Positions 45,550 to 54,578 of a stretch of DNA of 64,000 nucleotides are shown here, one piece after another. The notes beneath the pieces are model-generated. The model was not told the DNA's origin. It ran no database searches and saw only the letters and a program-made list of their open reading frames with translations. The stretch is from the NCBI RefSeq assembly GCF_963666545.1, contig NZ_OY762899.1:3600365-3664364 (forward strand). The letters are read 5' to 3'. Source of the DNA: an uncultured Bacteroides sp. GTDB lineage: Bacteria > Bacteroidota > Bacteroidia > Bacteroidales > Bacteroidaceae. Every line of letters starts with the position of its first letter. The stretch's first letter is position 1. The translations under genes and the position numbers were made by a program.

Positions 45550-47211
45550 ATGAAAAGAATATATTTGATAAGTACATTCGTTCTTGGAACATCACTTGGT
45601 TTACTTTCGTGCAGTGATTATTTGGATATGACACCGACGAATGAGGCTTCCGATAAACTAGTGTGGAGTTCGGTGAGTAAAGCTGAACTAGTCGTAAATA
45701 GCTTCTATCATTATACTGCTTACTTTGGAAATTACAATGAAGGACAGTGTAAGGCTGGTATGACAGAGGGGCTAACAGATCTGATAAAATATGGTGATGC
45801 TAATTATAATGCTTATAGATATGTGCCCAATGAATTGTCTTATGGCGAATCTTCTGTGCTGACAGCTAACTATGTAAGTGTATATTTGGGAAATTGGAGT
45901 ACTGTTTATGAATATGTACGTCGGGTAAACGAAGCATTATATAATTTGGATAAGTATGGTAGTTTTTCCTCGGAAGAGACTCTTCGTCTTGAATCAGAAC
46001 TTCGGTTTTTTAGAGGAATGCTCTATTTTGATTTGGTGAAGCGCTACAAAGAAGTGATCATTTACGATAAGGATATGTCTAAGATTCAGGCAAATACGGC
46101 TTTGAGTACTGAATCACAAGGCTGGGATTTTGTAGAAGCTGATCTGAATTATGCAGGTGAACATCTTCAGAAAAATGTCCAAGCAAATGGTCGTGTGACA
46201 AGTGGAGCTGCTTATGCATTGTTATCACGGGCCATGTTGTATGCTGAACGATGGGATAAAGCAAAAGCGGCGGCTGAAGAAGTCTTTAGTATGAAGCTTT
46301 ATTCCTTGACGGGAAATTATGCAGATGCTTTTAAATCGAATAGTAGCGAAGCTATCTGGGAATATGATTATAATGCTACCAATAAGGTTTACCACTCATG
46401 GGATAACTTCTATGCTCCCGGTGGAGATAAAACTTTAGATGGCAACGGGCAAGTGAGCGGTTTGGCTACACCTACACAAGAAATGGTCGAATCTTACGAA
46501 TATGCAAAAGTCGGTGGTTTCCCTGATTGGTCTAAATGGCACACGCTAACAGGAACAGAAGAGATGCCTCCTTATACTCAATTAGAACCTCGTTTTCAGG
46601 CAGCAGTGCTTTATAACGGTTCTACTTGGAAAAATCGCACGATTGAATCCTATGTAGGCGGTGTTGATGGTTGGTGTACATGGAAAGTAGAGAAGGATGC
46701 CAATGGACGGACTACTACAGGGTATTTCCTTAAAAAACTGGTTGATGAAACTCATCATTTTACTACCTCTCAATATTGTGAATCACCATGGATTGCTATT
46801 CGTTATGCGGAAGTATTGCTTAATTATGCTGAGGCTTGTTGTAAGACCAGTGATCCTACTAATGCAAATAAAGCTATAAAAGAGATTCGCAATCGAGTCG
46901 GCCTTCCTTATTCAGATAAGAGTGGTGATGCTTTGATGGCTGCTATTCGTCAGGAACGAAAGGTGGAATTCTCTTGTGAAGGCTTATACTATTGGGATAT
47001 GCGTCGTTGGAAATTATCTAAGGATGCGTTTACAGGCACTCGCAGGCATGGTTTGAAAATTGAGAAAAATGCGAATGGGACCTTTAAATATACGTATGTG
47101 GAAGTAGATGACAAAGATCTCAATTTCCCGGCAAAGATGTATCAGTGTCCATTGCCAAGTGATGAAATAAATGGCAATAAGCTAGTGAATCAATACACCG
47201 AGTGGCAATAA
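45550..47211 (+). CDS. SusD/RagB glycan-binding lipoprotein
   Basis: 553 aa. Lipoprotein signal with Cys in GLLSCSDYLDMTPT, then the SusD TPR-like fold: ELRFFRGMLYFDLVKRY, a Trp/Tyr-rich central part, RYAEVLLNYAEACC and RQERKVEFSCEGLYYWDMRR W near the C-terminus. It caps the SusC pore and hands over substrate at the cell surface. Confidence 0.97.
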   Translation: MKRIYLISTFVLGTSLGLLSCSDYLDMTPTNEASDKLVWSSVSKAELVVNSFYHYTAYFGNYNEGQCKAGMTEGLTDLIKYGDANYNAYRYVPNELSYGESSVLTANYVSVYLGNWSTVYEYVRRVNEALYNLDKYGSFSSEETLRLESELRFFRGMLYFDLVKRYKEVIIYDKDMSKIQANTALSTESQGWDFVEADLNYAGEHLQKNVQANGRVTSGAAYALLSRAMLYAERWDKAKAAAEEVFSMKLYSLTGNYADAFKSNSSEAIWEYDYNATNKVYHSWDNFYAPGGDKTLDGNGQVSGLATPTQEMVESYEYAKVGGFPDWSKWHTLTGTEEMPPYTQLEPRFQAAVLYNGSTWKNRTIESYVGGVDGWCTWKVEKDANGRTTTGYFLKKLVDETHHFTTSQYCESPWIAIRYAEVLLNYAEACCKTSDPTNANKAIKEIRNRVGLPYSDKSGDALMAAIRQERKVEFSCEGLYYWDMRRWKLSKDAFTGTRRHGLKIEKNANGTFKYTYVEVDDKDLNFPAKMYQCPLPSDEINGNKLVNQYTEWQ

Positions 47212-47230
47212 TCTTAAAATTGAATTTATT

Positions 47231-48928
47231 ATGAAAAGAAGTATATTATATCTATTAGGAATATTGGCATGTTTCTCTGCTTGCCAGGATCCCGAAGAAG
47301 TAGCCCCGGACACTTCTAGACAAGGCCTTACAAGTCTTACTGCTGTGTTTACTACCGGTCAGTATAAAGAATCGGAAGCGGTGAGCTATAAGATTTCAGC
47401 GGAAGAATCAACTGGAGATAGATTTGTGATTCCGGTTCCCTGGTTTTTCCCGGAAAGTAGTGACAATGAAACGACTGAAAACATGACGACAATGCGTGTT
47501 AAGGCGGAATTGAACAACAATTATACTATTAGCCCGAAGCTAACAGTTCTTGATTTAACGAAAGATAACTATTTTACGCTGACTGCACCCGATGGCTCTT
47601 CAAGAAAGATTTGTATTACGGGTGCACGTACTAAGTCATCTGCTTGCCAACTGATTACGTTTGGATTGAAAGAACCAGAACTATCCGGAGTAATTGACCA
47701 GACAAATAAAATGGTATCTCTTATTTCTGCAGACGATTTATCTTCATACTTAGCCGACTTCGAAGTGTCTGCACATGCGACTATTTCTCCCGATCCAAGT
47801 ACTGTTGCTTTAAACTATAATGAATCGGTAAAACTGACTGTAACAGCACACAATGGAACCACGAAGCAAGAGTATATAGTTAAGAAGAATATTCCTCAAA
47901 AGATAGCATACGGTTTTAATGCTGAGAGCTTGGAACAAATCTTTAATATTGATGCTACAAACATATTGGGTATTCCATATCAATCAACTAATGCTCCGAC
48001 AATGGGAGCTATTAATAATCAATTAGTCGTTTGCATGGGTGATGGAACAATTCCAATGTATTTTAACCGTATCACAGGCGTTAAACTCGGAACCATCAAT
48101 TTGGGAAGTGCTAAAGCTGCGAGTGTAACAAGTGATGAAGCCAATCATTTGTTGATCTGCAATCATCCATCAGGAGGTGAAGTTTGCAATATTTATACCA
48201 CCTCTTCTGTCACACAAGTACCTACGTTATTCTATTCATTTACAAATTCGGCAGGTCTACCAATGGGCTCGAAAATGAAAGTAATTGGGGATGTGAAGAA
48301 TGATGCTGTTATTATTATCACCAATGAAGGAGTCGACGGGGTTACGAAGTCAAGTAAGTTTACGCGTCTTGTAGTGAAGGGCGGTGTTATTCAAACACCC
48401 GAAGTTGTGGATATTACTGCTACCGGTTTGGCATGGGGAAGTGCCCCTGTCAATAGTACGACTGTAGTACCTGCTTCAACAAATGTGAGTGATGGGTCTT
48501 TCCTCTCTTACTATGACGCGAATGTCTTTACTTATCTCAATGGTACGAATGCTGTTGCCACCCAACTGAGTAATCCATCTGGAAATAGTTGGGGACAAAA
48601 CCAGAATTGTCTCGATTCTAAAGCATTTAATAATGCCAATTATGTTGCTTTGTTCCTTGTAAGCCATTTCCCTCATTGGGGTATTGGGCCAGTGTTGTAC
48701 ATGTATGATGTTACGGATAAGAGTAAACTAACAGGCAATATTTCAACTTCTCCGGCATTAGTACTTTCGAACGAGAACTTGAATTGGTATCAAGCGTCAA
48801 CAACAGATACGGCTTCCGGTGATGTGTTGATAGCTCCTACAGCAGATGGTTTCAAATTATATGTGTATTATTATGATAATAATAGTGGAACTATTGGAGC
48901 TTATGTTGCAGATTGTATTAAAAAATAA
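47231..48928 (+). CDS. DUF5018-like surface lipoprotein in SusE position
   Basis: 565 aa. Lipoprotein signal with Cys in CFSACQDPEEVAPD; acidic residues right after the Cys fit a surface export signal. N-terminal part (about 25-220) has two Ig-like beta domains (GLTSLTAVFTTGQYKESEAV, IPVPWFFPESSD), as in DUF5018 proteins. The rest (about 225-565) looks like a beta-propeller (repeating VCMGDGTIP, LLICNHPSGG, VIIITNEGVDGV, VLIAPTADGFKLYVYYYD). Expected to bind the target glycan outside the cell; the ligand is unknown. Confidence 0.75.
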   Translation: MKRSILYLLGILACFSACQDPEEVAPDTSRQGLTSLTAVFTTGQYKESEAVSYKISAEESTGDRFVIPVPWFFPESSDNETTENMTTMRVKAELNNNYTISPKLTVLDLTKDNYFTLTAPDGSSRKICITGARTKSSACQLITFGLKEPELSGVIDQTNKMVSLISADDLSSYLADFEVSAHATISPDPSTVALNYNESVKLTVTAHNGTTKQEYIVKKNIPQKIAYGFNAESLEQIFNIDATNILGIPYQSTNAPTMGAINNQLVVCMGDGTIPMYFNRITGVKLGTINLGSAKAASVTSDEANHLLICNHPSGGEVCNIYTTSSVTQVPTLFYSFTNSAGLPMGSKMKVIGDVKNDAVIIITNEGVDGVTKSSKFTRLVVKGGVIQTPEVVDITATGLAWGSAPVNSTTVVPASTNVSDGSFLSYYDANVFTYLNGTNAVATQLSNPSGNSWGQNQNCLDSKAFNNANYVALFLVSHFPHWGIGPVLYMYDVTDKSKLTGNISTSPALVLSNENLNWYQASTTDTASGDVLIAPTADGFKLYVYYYDNNSGTIGAYVADCIKK

Positions 48929-48944
48929 GTTAGATTAACAGGAA

Positions 48945-48985
48945 TCAGACTCTCCCCGATTTTAAAAGGAGAGTCTGACTTTCTT
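48945..48985 (+). terminator. Hairpin between the binding-protein genes and the enzyme genes
   Basis: An 11-bp perfect stem (TCAGACTCTCC with GGAGAGTCTGA) and 12-nt loop, followed by CTTTCTTC. It sits in the 78-bp gap after the DUF5018 gene. It may lower transcription of the downstream enzyme genes relative to susCD. Confidence 0.55.
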
Positions 48986-49006
48986 CATTAAATAAGAAGA
49001 AATGCA

Positions 49007-50068
49007 ATGAAAAAGATATATTCTCTATTGGGAACTATTTTATTATGTCTATGTACTTCCGCTTGTAGTGACGATAATGATGGTATTCCGGAGTGGCCAT
49101 GGAATGATAATCAAACGGAAGAACCTACTGAAGCTAATCCTGATATTGTGAAATTGGGTTGGACGAATGTTGGGACTACTTATGGCGAATTGCCAGCGTA
49201 TATGAATGTCTACAAATCTCCTGAAATGTTGAGGGAGAAGAAGGCAATTGCTTATATTGTTGTTGCAGATATGAACAAGGCAACTTTTAATGTATGGGGT
49301 GATGTAAGCTACTCTGATGCGGCTAAGGGGCATGGCTCTGCTACTGTAAAAACCCCATCGGAAATTTATACGGGTGAGAATCTGCCGGTCATTATCAATG
49401 GAGGTCTTTTTTTCTGGGATAACTCATCTGTAGCAAGCGGCTTTTATTATTCTCAAAGTTTGGCTATTCGCGATAGTAAGTTGCTATCACCAAATCAAAA
49501 TTATTATTCAGAAGACTGGAAAACGTTATGGTATCCTACTATTGGTGCTTTCTGTCAGATGGCAGATGGTTCTTTTAAAACCACATGGACTTACTATACT
49601 AGTGCCGGTATCAATTATAGCTATCCGCAACCAGCAGATAATGCTATTTCCAAAGATCCTTTAGGTATTCCATCAGCTGATTTTCCTGAAGGAGCTAGCG
49701 AGTTGAAGGCAAAAACAGGTATTGGTGGTGCGTCTGTATTGTTACGTGATGGCGTAATTAAGAATACTTATGTACAGGAAATGTTGGATGTCTCTGCTGC
49801 TTCTAATCAGCCTCGTTCAGCTATTGGTACCACACAAGATAAGAAGATGATCATTTTTGCTTGTGAGGGACGTGAAGCAACAGTGGGCATCGCCGGACTT
49901 ACTACAGCTGATGTAGCTGAGGTTATGAAAGCGTTAGGATGCGTAGAAGCCCTTAACTTGGATGGAGGTGGTTCTACTTGCTTGCTTATTAATGGTAAAG
50001 AAACGATTAAACCATGTAATGAGGGTAATGCACAACGTAAAATTCTCACTGCGGTAACATTGAAATAA
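49007..50068 (+). CDS. Phosphodiester glycosidase (NAGPA domain) lipoprotein
   Basis: 353 aa. Lipoprotein signal with Cys in CTSACSDDND, an acidic surface-export-type sequence, followed by GIPEWPWNDN. The NAGPA domain (about 55-350) shows LPVIINGGLFFWDNSS, GIGGASVLLRDGVIKN and ALNLDGGGSTCLLINGKE, the active-site loop. The mammalian relative removes GlcNAc from GlcNAc-1-P-6-Man phosphodiesters; bacterial members act on sugar-phosphodiester bonds in cell-surface polymers. Here it suggests a substrate with amino sugars linked through phosphate. The N-terminal tail is shared with the next gene. Confidence 0.85.
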   Translation: MKKIYSLLGTILLCLCTSACSDDNDGIPEWPWNDNQTEEPTEANPDIVKLGWTNVGTTYGELPAYMNVYKSPEMLREKKAIAYIVVADMNKATFNVWGDVSYSDAAKGHGSATVKTPSEIYTGENLPVIINGGLFFWDNSSVASGFYYSQSLAIRDSKLLSPNQNYYSEDWKTLWYPTIGAFCQMADGSFKTTWTYYTSAGINYSYPQPADNAISKDPLGIPSADFPEGASELKAKTGIGGASVLLRDGVIKNTYVQEMLDVSAASNQPRSAIGTTQDKKMIIFACEGREATVGIAGLTTADVAEVMKALGCVEALNLDGGGSTCLLINGKETIKPCNEGNAQRKILTAVTLK

Positions 50069-50079
50069 AAAATAACTTT

Positions 50080-51441
50080 ATGAATAGAATTTATAAAATA
50101 GCGTTTGTCTTCTTGTTAGGGGTGCTAGCCTTTACTGCTTGTAAAGAAGACAATGATGGTATCCCTGCATGGCCATGGAATGATGACTCTACAGCGGCAA
50201 AACCTCGCTATATTTGGATTGATGCTGCTGCTAATTTTTCTGATTATGCTAATAGCCGTGATAATATAGTACGAGATCTGACGAAGGCAAAAGAGACCGG
50301 TTTTACCGATATTGTAGTTGATGTACGCCCTTCAATGGGAGATGTGCTCTTTCAGACATCTGTGACTGAGCAGGTGAAGAAACTGGATGTATGGGAGGGG
50401 AGTATATATACTTACTATGAACGGACGGCAACGTGGGATTATTTACAGGCATTCATTGATGTAGGGCATGGCCTCGGGCTAAAAGTTCATGCTGCAATTA
50501 ATACTTTCATCGGCGGAAATAAATATCCATATGGATTGGGTGAGCAGGGGTTATTATTTCGTGATGCATCCAAGAAAGAATGGGCTACTACTTTGAATTT
50601 AGAGAGTGGGCTCGCTAATGTGATGGATGTTAGCGATGATAGTTATGGGACGAAGTTTCTTAATCCTGCAAATGATGATGTACAGGCCTATCTGTTAGCT
50701 CTATTGGGTGATTTAGCTAAATATGATGTAGATGGAATCTTTCTTGATCGTTGCCGCTATGATAATTTAGTAAGTGACTTTTCCAGTGTTACAAAAACCA
50801 AATTTGAGCAATATATAGGAGAGAGTATTGCTAATTTTCCTAGTGATGTAATGCTACCTGGAACTACTTCATTGCCTAATGCAAAACCTAAATATTTCAA
50901 AAAGTGGCTTGAGTTTCGGGCAAAAACGATACATGACTTTGTTGTTAAAGCTCATGATAAAGTAAAAAGCGTAAATAGCAATATCCAATTTGGCGTTTAT
51001 GTTGGTGGTTGGTATTCTACTTATTATGAATCGGGTGTGAATTGGGCAAGCCCTAGTTACGACACCTCGGTTGCATACCCGGAATGGGCTACAGAGAACT
51101 ATAAGAATTATGGTTATGCTGATCATCTTGACTTTTTATTATTGGGCGCTTATGCATCTGCTGATAAAGTTTATGGAAGTACGGAGTGGACTACGCAAGG
51201 CTTTTGTCAACAAGCGAAAGATAAATTTGCAGGAGATGTGAAATTTGCCGGTGGTCCCGATGTAGGTAACTGGACTGTTCCTGCAGGTACAAACTTGAGT
51301 AATGCTGTAACTACTACAGTAGATGCATGTATCAATTCTAGTGATGGTTATTTTGTTTTTGATATTATTCATGTGAAAAAATATGATTATTGGGATGAAC
51401 TTAAGACTGGCATTGACGCTTATTTGAAAACAGTAGAATAG
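50080..51441 (+). CDS. GHL10-family glycosyl hydrolase-like lipoprotein, paralogue 1
   Basis: 453 aa. Lipoprotein signal with Cys in FTACKEDNDGIPAWPWNDDS; the DNDGIPxWPWND tail copies that of the preceding gene. The GHL10 barrel follows: RYIWIDAAANFSDYANSRDN, DIVVDVRPSMGDVLFQTS, LGLKVHAAINTFIGG, and DGIFLDRCRYDNLVSDF with the likely catalytic D223. E. coli DigH (YddW), of this family, cuts glycan strands of peptidoglycan. A paralogue lies at 56026. Predicted surface-exposed because of the acidic residues after Cys. Confidence 0.85.
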   Translation: MNRIYKIAFVFLLGVLAFTACKEDNDGIPAWPWNDDSTAAKPRYIWIDAAANFSDYANSRDNIVRDLTKAKETGFTDIVVDVRPSMGDVLFQTSVTEQVKKLDVWEGSIYTYYERTATWDYLQAFIDVGHGLGLKVHAAINTFIGGNKYPYGLGEQGLLFRDASKKEWATTLNLESGLANVMDVSDDSYGTKFLNPANDDVQAYLLALLGDLAKYDVDGIFLDRCRYDNLVSDFSSVTKTKFEQYIGESIANFPSDVMLPGTTSLPNAKPKYFKKWLEFRAKTIHDFVVKAHDKVKSVNSNIQFGVYVGGWYSTYYESGVNWASPSYDTSVAYPEWATENYKNYGYADHLDFLLLGAYASADKVYGSTEWTTQGFCQQAKDKFAGDVKFAGGPDVGNWTVPAGTNLSNAVTTTVDACINSSDGYFVFDIIHVKKYDYWDELKTGIDAYLKTVE

Positions 51442-51514
51442 GCTGACTATCTGCTCATCTTTACAAATAAAGACTTTGCCCGAACCCTAAAAACCTCTAC
51501 TTTTTAATGATATT

Positions 51515-53101
51515 ATGAGATATACTTTGATATTGTTTATTGTAATAGTTACATTCTGCCCATTTTCCCGGCTACAAGCAAAATACGAAATAATCTCTAA
51601 AAAGGAGATGGAAGATAAAGTGTCAGGAGCTTGGGCCGGGAAAATGATTGGTGTGATGTATGGTCGTGAAATGGAATTTAAGGCATTAGGGAAAATCTAC
51701 GATGGTGATATTCCATGGATGCCACAGCTCGTAGAGAAATCTCTTGTTGAGGATGATATCTATGGTCAGTTAAGTTTTATGATGACACTGGAAAGGTATG
51801 GATTAAATGCTCCGGTGAAGCAGTTGGCTATCAATTTTGCCAATGCTGCTTTTCCCTTATGCCATGCGAACTTGCAAGCTCGCAAGAATATTTTTGATGG
51901 TGTAATGCCACCATTATCAGGTTCCCCTCAGTACAGTATGCATTCAGATGATATCGATTTCCAGATAGAATCAGATTTTATTGGCTTTATGAATCCGGGT
52001 ATGCCTCAGTCTTCAAATTTGATGTGCGATAGCATTGGACGTATTATGGCTTATGGAGATGGTCTGTATGGTGGAATGTTTGTGGTAGCAATGCACACGA
52101 TGGCTTACTTTGATAATGATGTAATGACTATCGTGAAAAGTGCTTTGAAGGTAATTCCGAGTGAGAGTACTTATGCGCAATGTATTCAAGATGTAGTAAA
52201 TGGATATATAGCAAATCCCAATGATTGGGAGAAGACGTGGACTTTGATTCAGAATAAATGGGGATATGATGATGTTTGCATCCCGTTTCACGATTTCGAT
52301 ATTGATGCGAAGCTGAATGGAGCATTTGTGGCAATTGGACTATTATATGGCAATGGAGATTTTGAGAAAACGATGCAGATAACCATACGTTGTGGTCAGG
52401 ACACAGATTGTAATACTGCAAATGTAGCTGCTGTTTTAGGAATAATACATGGTTATTCAGGAATTCCGGATTGCTTGAAATCATATATTCCGGAGATTGC
52501 AGATAAACCTTTTCTGCACACGGATTATTCGTATCATAAGGCAGTGTCTCAGACTTTATTTTTTATAAAAGAGAATATTGTAACTAATGGAGGAAAAATA
52601 GGGAAAGATTTCTATAAAGTAAAAGTACAAGAACCTACCTTTAGAGGTAAGTTAGAAAGATCGTATCCAAATGCTTATATGAATAAGCAGATTCAGGTAA
52701 AGGATATTTCTAAAGATGCTTTTAAAGGAGATTGGAGTGATTTTGTATACGGAGATGGAGATCCTGATTTATATAAAGTGGCAAATGCACCTGGTGATTC
52801 TTTTGAGTTAAAATTTAATGGAACTGGCATTTCATTGCTTGGGAGTTGGAATGTTGATGGTGGACGAGCGGATGTATATGTAGATGGAAAATTCATAAAG
52901 CAAATAGATGTTTACTATAGAGAGGAGGCCGGGAAATATGATGTTAATAGAGCACATATTTTTCATCTGTTAGGATTATCCCGCGGTGAACATGTTTTGA
53001 GATTAGTGGTGTCTAAAGAGAACAACCCGGTATCATCCGGGCATAAAATCTGGTTGCAAAGGGCAATTGTGTTTGCAAACAACAAAAATCAAATGAATTA
53101 A
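51515..53101 (+). CDS. Secreted ADP-ribosylglycohydrolase-like protein
   Basis: 528 aa with a signal peptide (MRYTLILFIVIVTFCPFSRLQA). Residues about 25-345 have the all-helical ADP-ribosylglycohydrolase fold: SGAWAGKMIGVMYGREMEFK, LVEDDIYGQLSFMMTLERYG (usually TDDT) and TIRCGQDTDCNTANVAAVLG (usually GGDTDT), so the metal-binding Asp residues are kept. A C-terminal beta-sandwich (about 385-525, FNGTGISLLGSWNVDGGRAD) looks like a carbohydrate-binding module. Export and the changed first motif suggest a glycan-cleaving role rather than ADP-ribose removal, as an inference. Confidence 0.8.
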   Translation: MRYTLILFIVIVTFCPFSRLQAKYEIISKKEMEDKVSGAWAGKMIGVMYGREMEFKALGKIYDGDIPWMPQLVEKSLVEDDIYGQLSFMMTLERYGLNAPVKQLAINFANAAFPLCHANLQARKNIFDGVMPPLSGSPQYSMHSDDIDFQIESDFIGFMNPGMPQSSNLMCDSIGRIMAYGDGLYGGMFVVAMHTMAYFDNDVMTIVKSALKVIPSESTYAQCIQDVVNGYIANPNDWEKTWTLIQNKWGYDDVCIPFHDFDIDAKLNGAFVAIGLLYGNGDFEKTMQITIRCGQDTDCNTANVAAVLGIIHGYSGIPDCLKSYIPEIADKPFLHTDYSYHKAVSQTLFFIKENIVTNGGKIGKDFYKVKVQEPTFRGKLERSYPNAYMNKQIQVKDISKDAFKGDWSDFVYGDGDPDLYKVANAPGDSFELKFNGTGISLLGSWNVDGGRADVYVDGKFIKQIDVYYREEAGKYDVNRAHIFHLLGLSRGEHVLRLVVSKENNPVSSGHKIWLQRAIVFANNKNQMN

Positions 53102-53111
53102 TTGCGAACTT

Positions 53112-54563
53112 ATGATAATGCATGAAATAGGAAAGAAAGTAAATAAATTACTCCTCTTGTTCTTTCTTGGATTTAGTTTGAATCTGACGGCTCAGGTGAA
53201 CATCATCTCTGGGAAAGTATTCTGTCGGGGAAAAGGTTTGCAAGGAGTTACCGTAAGTGATGGCTGTCACTGCGTGTCAACAGATAAGACTGGTGGGTAT
53301 AAAATACCTATATGCGGAGATAGCCGATTTGTATATATATCTACTCCTTCGGGCTATACTGTGGGTACACAAAATACTATTCCGCAATTTTATAAAGAAC
53401 TTGATCCTACCAAACAACAAAATTACGATTTTGAATTGCAGACAAACTCAAAGGATGAAACAAGTCATATTTTTATTGTTCAGGCAGATGTGCAGCTCAC
53501 ATCAAAAGAAGAACTGGAGAGTTATAAGGCTGTTTTGGCCGATTGTAGACAATTTCTGAATAATCACTCTAATAATGATGTGTTCGGAGTGGATTGTGGA
53601 GACATTGTTGGTGATTCCCCATCACTTTACCCTGATTATATTAAAGCGTCAAATACTTTAAATATTCCTATCTATAGAGCAATAGGTAATCATGATATGG
53701 ATTATTATGGGCGATCTTTTGAAACCTCATATAAAACATTCGAAGGATATTTTGGTCCCACTTGCTATTCTTTTAATAAAGGGCAGGCGCATTATGTGGT
53801 TATCAATAATAACTTTTATATTGGTCGCGACTATTTCTATATGGGGTATGTGAATGAGAAGACACTTTCTTGGTTAGAAGAAGATCTTTCTTCTATTCCA
53901 AAAGGCTCTCTGGTCTTTTTGATGATGCACATACCCTCTCGTTTGCAGGATAAGCAAGAACCGTTTCAATATAATTATAGTATGATAGCTGACCAAACGG
54001 TAAATGCAGCAGCTTTGCATGCTCTCTTGAAACCGTATAACGCCCATATTATAAGTGGGCATATGCATTATAATCTCAACCTTATTTATAGTGATAGTTT
54101 GATGGAGCACAATACTGCGGCTGTGTGTGGTACATGGTGGCGAGCTGATGTTTGTTTGGATGGAACTCCTCGTGGATATGGTGTTTATGAAGTTTCAGGT
54201 AATAAAGTAAAGTGGTATTATAAAGGTTCCGGTTTTCCTAAAGAACACCAATTTCGGGTATATGCAGCCGGAAGTTCGGATGAGTATCCTGATGATATTA
54301 TAGTAAATGTCTGGAACTGGGATGGACGTTGGAAAGTCCAGTGGTTGGAAGATGGCAAGTTGATGGGAGAAATGATACGATATACAGGCTTTGATCCATA
54401 TGCCAAGAAACTTTGTTCGGATAAACAAAAGATGATTTATGATTGGATATCTCCGGTTCCTACCGGACATTTATTTCATGCAACACCTCATAATGAACAT
54501 TCGAAAATTGAAATTAAGGTTACAGACGGTTTTGGAAATGTATATGCTCAGGCACTAAACTAA
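53112..54563 (+). CDS. Secreted calcineurin-like metallophosphoesterase
   Basis: 483 aa with a signal peptide ending about LTAQ. N-terminal Ig-like MetallophosN domain (about 28-105, ISGKVFCRGKGLQGVTVSDG), then the catalytic domain with VDCGDIVGDSPS, IGNHDMDYYG, MMHIPSR and ISGHMHYNLNL (metal ligands D, N, H, H), and a C-terminal beta domain. It could remove phosphate after the NAGPA enzyme has cut a sugar phosphodiester. It begins 10 bp after the preceding gene. Confidence 0.88.
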   Translation: MIMHEIGKKVNKLLLLFFLGFSLNLTAQVNIISGKVFCRGKGLQGVTVSDGCHCVSTDKTGGYKIPICGDSRFVYISTPSGYTVGTQNTIPQFYKELDPTKQQNYDFELQTNSKDETSHIFIVQADVQLTSKEELESYKAVLADCRQFLNNHSNNDVFGVDCGDIVGDSPSLYPDYIKASNTLNIPIYRAIGNHDMDYYGRSFETSYKTFEGYFGPTCYSFNKGQAHYVVINNNFYIGRDYFYMGYVNEKTLSWLEEDLSSIPKGSLVFLMMHIPSRLQDKQEPFQYNYSMIADQTVNAAALHALLKPYNAHIISGHMHYNLNLIYSDSLMEHNTAAVCGTWWRADVCLDGTPRGYGVYEVSGNKVKWYYKGSGFPKEHQFRVYAAGSSDEYPDDIIVNVWNWDGRWKVQWLEDGKLMGEMIRYTGFDPYAKKLCSDKQKMIYDWISPVPTGHLFHATPHNEHSKIEIKVTDGFGNVYAQALN

Positions 54564-54578
54564 ATAGAGAATCCGAAA

